Assembly: GCA_963780675.1 (NCBI GenBank)
Contig: CAWACR010000003.1
Span: forward strand, 434,001-498,000
DNA from: JAHECE01 sp963780675
GTDB lineage: Bacteria > Actinomycetota > Actinomycetes > Actinomycetales > JAHECE01
Direction: 5' to 3'
Length of the DNA: 64,000 nucleotides
In this document: in pieces, positions 53,855 to 60,913 of the stretch
How positions within the stretch are numbered: the stretch's first letter is position 1
Layout: each line of letters begins with the position of its first letter
Position numbers and translations under genes: made by a program
The notes under the pieces: generated by a model
The model's database searches: none
What the model saw: only the letters and a program-made list of their open reading frames with translations
Told to the model about the DNA's origin: nothing

Positions 53855-54865
53855 ATGGACACTTTCCCGCGGATTGTCGCCCGGGTGGTTCTTGTCGTTG
53901 CGATACTCGGGCTGGCTGCGTGCAGCGGCCGTCAGGTGGGGGTGGACCCGAACCCGACGGGCGCCGAGACCCATGTGCCGGGCACGCTCCTGCCGGAACC
54001 GGAGGTGGAGGGCGGCGACGTCTTCGACCTTCTTGACGCGGACGCCCCAGGCCTCGTCGAGTGCCCGGGCTGCCCCACGATCACTGAGCTGGAGGGCGCT
54101 GAGCCCGAGGTTGGCGACCGGACCTCAGTCACGTTGTCGGGCGCGGTATCCGGTGCCGAAGGCAGCGGCGAGCTCTTCGTCCGAGCGGACGACGGGGCAG
54201 CCCTGCGCGCGCCTGTGGTCACGGACCGGAACGGCGCTTTCGAGATCAGGGCTCCCGTCTTCTGCGGACCACAGACGGTCAAGCTGTCGTGGCAGAACGA
54301 TGCGGGACGGTCGGGTGTCGTGTTTCGCACGACGTCCACCGCATGCCCGTCGCCGGCATTGCGGGTCACCTTGACTTGGACCGATCCCGAGGTCGATCCG
54401 GTCTTGCACCTGGTTCGGCTCGGTGGCCTGATCAATGACCGCACCGAGGACGGGTCTACGTCCAATGACTGCACGGTGGACACGTGCGTTGCGACGTCGC
54501 CCGACTGGGGTGTGATCGGGGACGCGACGGACGACCCTGTTCAGGACCTGTCCGGCGTCAACGCGCAGGGGCCGGACAGCATCACGCTGGCGACCGCCGA
54601 GCCCATTCGGTACATCGTCCTCGTCGAGCACCGGGCAGGGTCCAGCCTCGACGACGGCGAAGCGCCGGGGGTCAGCGGCGAAGTGATCATCAACGTCGCA
54701 GGCCGGGGCGCAGTCACCGTGCCCGTCGTCAACCTGCGACCCATGGGGGTGCAGATGACGGCGGCGATCGACTTCCCTTCCGGCTCGGTCAACCCGCTCG
54801 GCGTGGTCTTCGACTGCCGCGAGGCCTGGGGGCGCAACGGAGGGTGTGGCGCTGGGATCCCATGA
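53855..54865 (+). CDS. Lipoprotein of unknown function
   Basis: 336 residues. Signal peptide with lipobox Leu-Ala-Ala-Cys, Cys23. Then a Pro/Glu-rich spacer, a CPGCP motif near residue 70, an Ig-like region with SVTLSGAVSGAEGSGELFV and NGAFEIRAPVFCG, and a region with TLTWTDPEVDPVLHLVRL and paired cysteines (DCTVDTC) recalling pre-peptidase-like or surface beta domains. I do not recognise a family. CTGGAGG 7 nt before the ATG; TACGAT at 53822-53827 fits a -10 box with a short leader. Base composition is slightly less GC-extreme than neighbours. Confidence 0.8.
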   Translation: MDTFPRIVARVVLVVAILGLAACSGRQVGVDPNPTGAETHVPGTLLPEPEVEGGDVFDLLDADAPGLVECPGCPTITELEGAEPEVGDRTSVTLSGAVSGAEGSGELFVRADDGAALRAPVVTDRNGAFEIRAPVFCGPQTVKLSWQNDAGRSGVVFRTTSTACPSPALRVTLTWTDPEVDPVLHLVRLGGLINDRTEDGSTSNDCTVDTCVATSPDWGVIGDATDDPVQDLSGVNAQGPDSITLATAEPIRYIVLVEHRAGSSLDDGEAPGVSGEVIINVAGRGAVTVPVVNLRPMGVQMTAAIDFPSGSVNPLGVVFDCREAWGRNGGCGAGIP

Positions 54866-54883
54866 CGGCGGCCCGGTGCCTGG

Positions 54884-55747
54884 TCAGAACCCGGGAAGCG
54901 CCTCGCACACGGCGATCAGCCGCGCCCTCAGATCGCCGCCTCGCGCGGCGAACGCCCGCTGCGCGCGCACGTACTCGGCCTTGCCCTCGGGAGTCTCGAT
55001 CGGCACGGGGGAGTGGCCGAGCGCTCGCACGTCGTACGGCGAGGCGCGCATGTCGAGGACCCGCACGTCGCGCGCCAGGTCGAAGCAGTCGAGGAGCAGG
55101 TCGCCCGGCGTCACCGGCCCCAGCTTGAGGGCCCACTTCAGGAGGTCCATCGTCGCGTGCAGGCACCCGGGCTGCTCCATCGCGACCTGCGATGCCCGCG
55201 TGGGATGGAGAGTGTTCCGACCCTGCGCCTGTGGGGTGAAGAACCGGAACGCGTCGTAGTGCGAGCACCGGACCGTGTGGGCCTCGACGACGGCGTCGGT
55301 TGCCGCCTCGCCCAGCCGCAGGGGGAGGGGGTGCCGGTGGGCGCCCGACGGCTCGCGGTAGACCATCGCCCACTCGTGCAGGCCGAAGCATCCGGTCTGC
55401 GCAAGCCGACCGGCGGTCCCGGTGAGCAGGTCGCGGATGAACCGCACGGCGTCCCCGCGCTCGGCGAGCAAGGACGCGACGTCCAGGTCGACGTCGTCGC
55501 CCACTGTGCGGTACCAGCGCCAGGTCGCGCGCGGGGTGTGCGCGGCGCCCTCGAGGACGACGCCGGCCCCCGGGTGCCAGCGAGCCAGGTGGGTGGGGCG
55601 CAGGGAGTAGTAGTCGTAGAGGAAGTCCTCGATCGGGTGCTTCTCGCCGGCGGCCCGTCGGGCGCGGTGGTCGGCCGTCGCGGCGTCCGCCCGCGCGGCG
55701 TGGAGCGACTCGCGGGCGGTCCAGGCTTCGCGGCTCAGGCTCGACAC
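54884..55747 (-). CDS. Conserved actinobacterial protein, often labelled 3-methyladenine DNA glycosylase
   Basis: 287 residues, soluble. GEKHPIEDFLYDYYSLRPTHLARWHPG (residues 34-60), TGCFGLHEWAMVYRE, VRCSHYDAFRFFTP and QPGCLHATMDLLKWALKLGP are highly motif-like. Members of this family are commonly named 3-methyladenine DNA glycosylase, yet no helix-hairpin-helix or AAG fold signature is visible, so the name should not be trusted. GTG 6 nt behind CATGCT (leaderless type). Converges with the lipoprotein gene, 18 nt apart. Confidence 0.82.
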   Translation of the reverse strand: MSSLSREAWTARESLHAARADAATADHRARRAAGEKHPIEDFLYDYYSLRPTHLARWHPGAGVVLEGAAHTPRATWRWYRTVGDDVDLDVASLLAERGDAVRFIRDLLTGTAGRLAQTGCFGLHEWAMVYREPSGAHRHPLPLRLGEAATDAVVEAHTVRCSHYDAFRFFTPQAQGRNTLHPTRASQVAMEQPGCLHATMDLLKWALKLGPVTPGDLLLDCFDLARDVRVLDMRASPYDVRALGHSPVPIETPEGKAEYVRAQRAFAARGGDLRARLIAVCEALPGF

Positions 55748-55753
55748 CGGTCA

Positions 55754-55759
55754 AGCATG
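55754..55759 (-). promoter_or_regulatory. -10 element of the 287-residue conserved gene
   Basis: CATGCT on the minus strand, 6 nt before the GTG at 55747. Confidence 0.45.
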
Positions 55760-55835
55760 ACGTCCCCGCCGGATGCCCGACGGCATGGTTCGCGTCGGGC
55801 GACCGGCGGATCGAGCGGCGGATCGATCGAGGCGC

Positions 55836-56381
55836 CTACCAGCGATGGGCGACGTCGATGACGAGCCGGGAGTCGCCACCCGGTCCGGCGAGGGTGAAGA
55901 CCCGGAAGGGCAACCGGGCGCGAACCCCGAGTCCGATCAGGGTGTAGCCCTCGAAGCTGCCCGCGTAGACCACCTGCCGGAAGGTGCTGTAACCGGTGAC
56001 GTTGGTCAGCTCGTTCGGGTTTGCCGGCGTGTACGTGGGCGTCCCGGTGGTGACGTTGTAGGCCGGGTCGTGGACGGAAATGGCCAACCTGGCCCCGCCC
56101 CGCGTAGGAATGGTGATGCCGGAAGCGATCCCGGAGATCTGGTTCACGTACCGCACGTCGTATCCGCCCACGTTCCCGCGGACCTCGACGACGAGTCGGT
56201 CGTAGCACTCGTGCCGTCCCGAGCGGACGTTGGTGATCGGTGCCGACGACATCGGTGCCGAGTGCTTGGCGAGCGAGCCCCAATAGATGCCGCAATAGGG
56301 CGCGGCCGCCGCCGGTGAGGCCGGAGCGACGAGGAATGCGCTGAGGAGGAAGGAGAGGAGGAATACCACGGATCGCTTCAT
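55836..56381 (-). CDS. Secreted AMIN-like domain protein
   Basis: 181 residues. Signal peptide of about 27 residues ending AAAAP. The mature part is one actinobacterial AMIN-like domain: YCGIYWGSLAKHS, VRSGRHECYDRLVVEV, GYDVRYVNQI, TYTPANPNELTNV, RQVVYAGSFEGYTLIGLGVRARLPFRVF and the terminal RLVIDVAHRW. Two cysteines (CGIYWG and HECYDR) may form a disulfide. AMIN domains bind peptidoglycan or recruit amidases, which fits the amidase and GH25-like genes in the window; the link is inference. GGGGA 6 nt before the ATG. Confidence 0.87.
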   Translation of the reverse strand: MKRSVVFLLSFLLSAFLVAPASPAAAAPYCGIYWGSLAKHSAPMSSAPITNVRSGRHECYDRLVVEVRGNVGGYDVRYVNQISGIASGITIPTRGGARLAISVHDPAYNVTTGTPTYTPANPNELTNVTGYSTFRQVVYAGSFEGYTLIGLGVRARLPFRVFTLAGPGGDSRLVIDVAHRW

Positions 56382-56518
56382 TGCGGTCCCCTATCTTTTG
56401 GCGGGACACCTGTGGTGAGGTCGACGGTACGCGCGTTCTCGAGGCGCAGATAGGGCCTGGAGGTCACAGTCCGGCGACGGCACGTCACGGCACGGGAGCG
56501 ATCGAGGCTCTCGTCGAC

Positions 56519-56524
56519 TACCGT
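56519..56524 (+). promoter_or_regulatory. -10 element of the methyltransferase gene
   Basis: TACCGT, 6 nt before the ATG at 56531. Confidence 0.55.
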
Positions 56525-56530
56525 GACTTC

Positions 56531-57355
56531 ATGGCAGCCGACGACGCCGGCCAGGTCCGAACGCGACCCCGGGACACATATCCGCACGGGCACCACGAGA
56601 GCGTGCTCCGATCCCATCGGTGGCGCACCGCCGCCAACTCAGCCGCCTACCTGCTGCCCCACCTGCGGCCCGGGATGGACCTCCTCGACGTCGGCTGCGG
56701 TCCGGGGACGATCACCGTGGACCTCGCCCGCGCCGTCGCCCCCGGGCGGGTGCTGGGTGTCGACAGGTCGGCGGACGTGCTGCTCAAGGCCGGTGAGCTC
56801 GCCGTCGCCCGCGGTGCCGACAACGCGATGTTCGAGCCCGCCGATGCGTACGCGCTTCCCTACGCCGATGCGAGCTTCGACGTCGTCCACGCCCACCAGG
56901 TGCTCCACCACCTCGCGGACCCCGTCGCCGCCCTGCGAGAGATGCGTCGCGTGACCCGCCCGGGCGGCGTCGTCGCCCTCCGGGACGCCGATTACGGGTC
57001 CGTCGCCTGCTACCCCGAAACCGAGGGGCTGCGGGAGTGGGCCCGGATCGTCGGCGCGGTCGCGGCGCACCCGGACGCCGGCCGGCGGCTCGGGGCCTGG
57101 GCGCGGGCCGCGGGGTTCGAGGACGTCACGCCGTCGGCGAGCGTCTGGTGCTTCGCGGCCCCGGACGAGCGGGTGTGGTGGGGAGGCCTGTGGGCGGAGC
57201 GGATGACCACCTCCTCGCTCGCCGCTCACGCGCTGCGGCGCGAGATCGCGACCCCCGGCCTGCTCGAGGCTGTCGCCGCGGCGTGGCGCACGTGGGCGGA
57301 GGACGACGACGCCTGGTTCGCCCTCGTGCACGGCGAGGTGCTTGCCCGCCGGTAG
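56531..57355 (+). CDS. Class I SAM-dependent methyltransferase
   Basis: 274 residues. Motif I LLDVGCGPGTITVDLA (about 49-64), acidic GVDRS, motif II/III FEPADAYALPYADASFDVVHAHQVLHHLADP and the post-motif RPGGVVALRDADYG place it in the UbiE/Methyltransf_11 group. The N-terminus YPHGHHESVLRSHRWRTAANSAAYL is typical of a subgroup with unknown acceptors. Leaderless-type start. It diverges from the AMIN-like gene and is followed 37 nt later by the FAH-family gene. Confidence 0.9.
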   Translation: MAADDAGQVRTRPRDTYPHGHHESVLRSHRWRTAANSAAYLLPHLRPGMDLLDVGCGPGTITVDLARAVAPGRVLGVDRSADVLLKAGELAVARGADNAMFEPADAYALPYADASFDVVHAHQVLHHLADPVAALREMRRVTRPGGVVALRDADYGSVACYPETEGLREWARIVGAVAAHPDAGRRLGAWARAAGFEDVTPSASVWCFAAPDERVWWGGLWAERMTTSSLAAHALRREIATPGLLEAVAAAWRTWAEDDDAWFALVHGEVLARR

Positions 57356-57380
57356 GACGCCTCGCGGGCGGCGCCGTCGG

Positions 57381-57386
57381 TAGGTT
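57381..57386 (+). promoter_or_regulatory. -10 element of the FAH-family gene
   Basis: TAGGTT, 6 nt before the ATG at 57393. Confidence 0.6.
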
Positions 57387-57392
57387 GGCGTC

Positions 57393-58166
57393 ATGCGCAT
57401 CGCCCGGTTCACCACGGGGGGCGACCCCCGGTACGCCCTCCTCGAGGACGACGGGGTCGACCTCCTCGTCATCAGCGGTGACCCGCTGTACACGCCCGTG
57501 ACGCTCACCGGGCAGCGCGTGCCGATCGCCGATGCGCGGTTGCTCGCGCCCGTGATTCCCCGGTCGAAGGTGATCGGCGTCGGCCGCAACTACGCCGCGC
57601 ACGTGGCCGAGATGGGGAACGAGCTCCCGCCCGAGCCGCTGCTCTTCCTCAAGCCGAACACGTCGGTGATCGGCCCGGGTGACCCGATCGTGCTGCCCCC
57701 GTGGTCGGCGGAGGTCCACCACGAGGCGGAGCTCGCCGTCGTCATCTCCCGGATCTGCAAGGACGTGCCGCGCGAACGGGTCAAGGACGTCGTCTTCGGC
57801 TACACCGCGGCCAACGACGTGACCGCCCGCGACATCCAGCTCCGCGACGACCAGTGGACCCGCGCCAAGGGCTTCGACACCGCGTGCCCCCTCGGGCCGG
57901 TGATCGTCACCGACCTGGACCTGAGCGACCTGGCCGTGCGGGCGCGGGTCAACGGGGAGCCGCGCCAGGACGGGCGGACCGGCCAGATGGTGTTCGACGT
58001 GGCCGACCTCGTCTCCTACATCTCGGGCGTCTTCACCCTGCTCCCCGGCGACGTGATCCTCACCGGGACGCCGGCCGGCGTCGGGCAGATCCGGGCGGGT
58101 GACCTGGTCGAGGTCGAGGTCGAGGGCATCGGGGTGCTCGCCAACCCGGTGGTCGCCGCCCGCTGA
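57393..58166 (+). CDS. Fumarylacetoacetate hydrolase family protein
   Basis: 257 residues. IGVGRNYAAHVAEMG, LFLKPNTSVIGPGDPIVLP, metal-binding Glu residues in VHHEAELAVVI, Asp in YTAANDVTARDIQ, KGFDTACPLGPVI and LLPGDVILTGTPAGVGQ are all present. The family includes acylpyruvases, oxaloacetate decarboxylases and hydroxyhepta-diene-dioate isomerases; the exact reaction is undecided. The FAH-gltX order is conserved in actinobacteria, including mycobacteria. Confidence 0.92.
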   Translation: MRIARFTTGGDPRYALLEDDGVDLLVISGDPLYTPVTLTGQRVPIADARLLAPVIPRSKVIGVGRNYAAHVAEMGNELPPEPLLFLKPNTSVIGPGDPIVLPPWSAEVHHEAELAVVISRICKDVPRERVKDVVFGYTAANDVTARDIQLRDDQWTRAKGFDTACPLGPVIVTDLDLSDLAVRARVNGEPRQDGRTGQMVFDVADLVSYISGVFTLLPGDVILTGTPAGVGQIRAGDLVEVEVEGIGVLANPVVAAR

Positions 58167-58167
58167 C

Positions 58168-58173
58168 TACGCT
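58168..58173 (+). promoter_or_regulatory. -10 element of gltX
   Basis: TACGCT, 6 nt before the GTG at 58180; it begins directly after the FAH-gene stop. Confidence 0.55.
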
Positions 58174-58179
58174 TGCCTG

Positions 58180-59778
58180 GTGCCTGAGAACGCCACCCCC
58201 GACGACGCCCGCCACCACGCCCCAGGGCACGGTCACGCCCACACGCACCACGCCGGGCTGAGCGAGGCGGCGCGTGCCGCCGAACCCCAGGGCGCCGCCG
58301 TGCGAGTCCGTTTCTGCCCTTCACCCACGGGCACGCCGCACGTGGGGCTCATCCGCACGGCGCTGTTCAACTGGGCGCACGCGCGGCACGTCGGCGGGAC
58401 GTTCGTCTTCCGGATCGAGGACACGGACACCGAGCGCGACAGCGAGGAGAGCTACCGCCAGCTCCTCGACGCCCTGCGCTGGCTGGGCCTGGACTGGGAC
58501 GAGGGCGTCGAGGTCGGCGGACCCCACCCGCCGTACCGGCAGTCCGAGCGCCTGGGGCTCTACGCCGACGTCGCCGCTCGCCTCCTCGAGGCCGGCTTCG
58601 CCTACGAATCGTTCGCCACGCCGGAGGAGATCGAGGCTCGGCATCGCGCGGCCGGCCGGGACCCCAAGGGCGGCTACGACGGCTGCGACCGCGACCTCAC
58701 CGCCCAGCAGCGCGCCGCCTACCGCGCCGAGGGCCGTGAGCCCGTGCTGCGCATCCGGATGCCGGACGAGGACGTCACGTTCACCGACATCGTCCGCGGC
58801 GAGCTGACCTTCCGCGCGGGCTCGGTGCCGGACTTCGTCATCGTGCGCGCCAACGGACAGCCGCTCTACACCCTGACCAACCCGGTCGACGACGCGCTCA
58901 TGGGCATCACGCACGTGCTGCGCGGTGAGGACCTCCTGTCCTCGACCCCGCGCCAGGTGGTGCTCTTCCGCTCGCTCATGGCGATCGGCGTCGCGACCGT
59001 CGAGCCGCTCTACGGCCACTTGCCCTACGTCATGGGGGAGGGGAACCGGAAGCTGTCCAAGCGTGACCCCGAGTCCAACCTCTTCCTCCACCGCGACCGC
59101 GGTTTCACCCCCGAGGGCCTGCTCAACTACCTCGCGCTGCTGGGCTGGGGCATCGGCCCGGACCGCGACGTCTTCACGGTCGAGGAGATGGTGGCCGCGT
59201 TCGACGTCCACGACGTGAACCCCAACCCCGCGCGGTTCGACCTGAAGAAGGCCGAGGCGATCAACGCGGCGCACGTGCGGCTGCTCGCGCCGGCGGACTT
59301 CGCGGGCCGACTCGTGCCGTTCCTGCGTGAGGCCGGCCTGGTGTCCGCGTCCGCGCTCGAGGACCTCACGGACGCGGAGCGTGCCGTCCTCCTCGCGGCT
59401 GCGCCTCTCGTCCAGGAGCGGACCACCGTTCTCTCCGACGCTCCCGAGAAGCTGGCCTTCCTCTTCGTGGCCGACGCCGCGGTTCACGTCGAGCCCGCCG
59501 CGCGGGCCGCGCTCCGGGCGGAGGCGGCGGGCGTCCTCGACGCAGCGATCGACGCGCTCGAAGCGATTCCTGCCGGGGAGTTCACGACGGCGCGGGTCGA
59601 GGAGGCGCTCCGGCTCGCCGTCGTCGAGGGCCTGGGGATCAAGCCCCGGTTCGCCTTCGGTCCCCTGCGCGCGGCCGTCACCGGGCGCAACGTCTCACCG
59701 CCGCTCTTCGAGTCGATGGAGATCCTCGGCAAGGGGTCCTCCCTCGCGCGGCTGCGGGCGCTTCGAGCGCAGGTCTGA
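58180..59778 (+). CDS. gltX: Glutamyl-tRNA synthetase
   Basis: 532 residues. Class I synthetase: HIGH-type motif CPSPTGTPHVG (residues 46-56) and KMSKS-type GNRKLSKRD (about 288-296), VDDALMGITHVLRGEDLLSSTP between. About 40 extra residues precede the core; residues 12-24 are unusually His-rich (RHHAPGHGHAHTHH), a possible metal-binding or disordered extension. Start GTG 58180 fits the leaderless pattern; a later start would remove the extension, but none is as well supported. Presence of gatCAB implies it may charge both tRNA-Glu and tRNA-Gln. Confidence 0.95.
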   Translation: MPENATPDDARHHAPGHGHAHTHHAGLSEAARAAEPQGAAVRVRFCPSPTGTPHVGLIRTALFNWAHARHVGGTFVFRIEDTDTERDSEESYRQLLDALRWLGLDWDEGVEVGGPHPPYRQSERLGLYADVAARLLEAGFAYESFATPEEIEARHRAAGRDPKGGYDGCDRDLTAQQRAAYRAEGREPVLRIRMPDEDVTFTDIVRGELTFRAGSVPDFVIVRANGQPLYTLTNPVDDALMGITHVLRGEDLLSSTPRQVVLFRSLMAIGVATVEPLYGHLPYVMGEGNRKLSKRDPESNLFLHRDRGFTPEGLLNYLALLGWGIGPDRDVFTVEEMVAAFDVHDVNPNPARFDLKKAEAINAAHVRLLAPADFAGRLVPFLREAGLVSASALEDLTDAERAVLLAAAPLVQERTTVLSDAPEKLAFLFVADAAVHVEPAARAALRAEAAGVLDAAIDALEAIPAGEFTTARVEEALRLAVVEGLGIKPRFAFGPLRAAVTGRNVSPPLFESMEILGKGSSLARLRALRAQV

Positions 59779-59797
59779 GCCGGGTCGGGGGCAGGTG

Positions 59798-60526
59798 ATG
59801 GTGCTGCGCGGAGTGCTCTTCGACGTCGACGATACGCTCCTCGACACGCGGGCCGCCTTCTCCGCTGCGATCACGGCGGTGACCGCTCGATTCCTGTCCC
59901 ACCTGCCCCCGGAGCGTCACGCCGAGGTGGTCGAGGCGTGGCGCCGTGACGACGGCGGCCACTTCCGGGAGTACACGCGCGGCACGCTGGACTTCCGCGC
60001 GCAGCGCCGGGCCCGGGCCGACCACCTGCAGCGCACCTTCGCCGGGCACGAGCTCGACGAGGAGGCCTTCGAGGAGTGGAACACCCTGTTCGAGGTCACG
60101 GTCGGGGCGACCTGGCGCGCCCATCCCGACGCGGGCGTCGCCGTGACCACGGTGCGGGGGCGTGGGCTGGCCCTCGGAGCGTTGTCGAACTCGGAGGTCG
60201 CCTACCAGCGGGCGAAGCTGGCCGCCGCGGGGCTGGCCCAGGTGCCGATGCTCGTCGGGATCGACACCCTCGGGCTCGGGAAGCCCGATCCGCGCGTCTT
60301 CCACGAGGCGTGCCGGCGGCTCGGGACCCTGCCCGAGGAGACCCTCTACGTGGGCGACGAGCTCGACGTCGACGCCCGCGCCGCCGTCGAGGCAGGGCTG
60401 ACCGGGGTCTGGCTGGATCGTCCGGGTTCGCGCCGCGGGGGCGCCTTCCTGGAGGACGAGGGCGCCGCAGCCGAGGCAGGCGTCCTCGTGATCGCCAGCC
60501 TCGTGGAGCTGGCCGACCTGCTCTGA
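59798..60526 (+). CDS. HAD-superfamily hydrolase
   Basis: 242 residues. Motif I LFDVDDTLLDT (Asp8 and Asp10 region), helical cap (about 15-95), motif II ALSNSE, motif III Lys in GLGKPDPRVFHEA and motif IV YVGDELDVDARAAVEAG. Phosphatase of the HAD-IA type; substrate unknown. It starts 19 nt after gltX, with GTG 59795 as an alternative to ATG 59798. Probably cotranscribed with gltX. Confidence 0.9.
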   Translation: MVLRGVLFDVDDTLLDTRAAFSAAITAVTARFLSHLPPERHAEVVEAWRRDDGGHFREYTRGTLDFRAQRRARADHLQRTFAGHELDEEAFEEWNTLFEVTVGATWRAHPDAGVAVTTVRGRGLALGALSNSEVAYQRAKLAAAGLAQVPMLVGIDTLGLGKPDPRVFHEACRRLGTLPEETLYVGDELDVDARAAVEAGLTGVWLDRPGSRRGGAFLEDEGAAAEAGVLVIASLVELADLL

Positions 60527-60558
60527 CGTCGTGGCCGGGGTGAGTGTTCGGTCGCGGT

Positions 60559-60588
60559 TTGGTCAGGTCGCAGGCGCTCCGGTACAGT
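60559..60588 (+). promoter_or_regulatory. Probable tRNA promoter
   Basis: TTGGTC (60559-60564), 18-bp spacer and TACAGT (60583-60588), about 66 nt before tRNA-Gln. Confidence 0.55.
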
Positions 60589-60654
60589 TCTCGGTCGGTG
60601 CTTCACCCGGGTGACGGTCGGTCAACGCCCTGAATTCACAGGTGAAATACCCCA

Positions 60655-60726
60655 TGGGGTATGGTGTAATTGGCAGCACGACTGACTCTGGATCAGTTAG
60701 TCTAGGTTCGAGTCCTGGTACCCCAG
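60655..60726 (+). tRNA. tRNA-Gln (CTG)
   Basis: 72 nt. Acceptor TGGGGTA/TACCCCA with discriminator G; anticodon arm ACTGA-CTCTGGA-TCAGT with anticodon CTG at 60688-60690; T arm GGTTCGAGTCC. CCA is not encoded. Confidence 0.97.
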
Positions 60727-60777
60727 CGGTGAGTTTCCTTCCGGCATCCGGTAGGATCTCCCAGGCACAAAAGCCGT

Positions 60778-60850
60778 GGCCCCGTCGTCTAGCGGCCTAG
60801 GACACCGCCCTCTCAAGGCGGCGGCGCCGGTTCGAATCCGGTCGGGGCTA
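60778..60850 (+). tRNA. tRNA-Glu (CTC)
   Basis: 73 nt. Acceptor GGCCCCG/CGGGGCT (G-U at the first pair), discriminator A; anticodon stem CCGCC/GGCGG with anticodon CTC at 60812-60814; T arm GGTTCGAATCC. CCA is not encoded. Confidence 0.97.
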
Positions 60851-60856
60851 CATCTG

Positions 60857-60897
60857 AGAAGGGCCCTGATCCGCGTCACGCGGATCAGGGCCCTTCT
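60857..60897. terminator. Bidirectional terminator after the tRNA genes
   Basis: Perfect 19-bp stem (60857-60875 with 60879-60897) and 3-nt loop, followed by TTGC, between tRNA-Glu and the convergent wall-hydrolase gene. Confidence 0.9.
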
Positions 60898-60913
60898 TGC
60901 ATGGACCGGCAGG

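Noticed and set aside
54884..55747. 3-Methyladenine DNA glycosylase function
   Set aside because: That label is habitual for this family, but no DNA glycosylase fold or catalytic motif can be seen.
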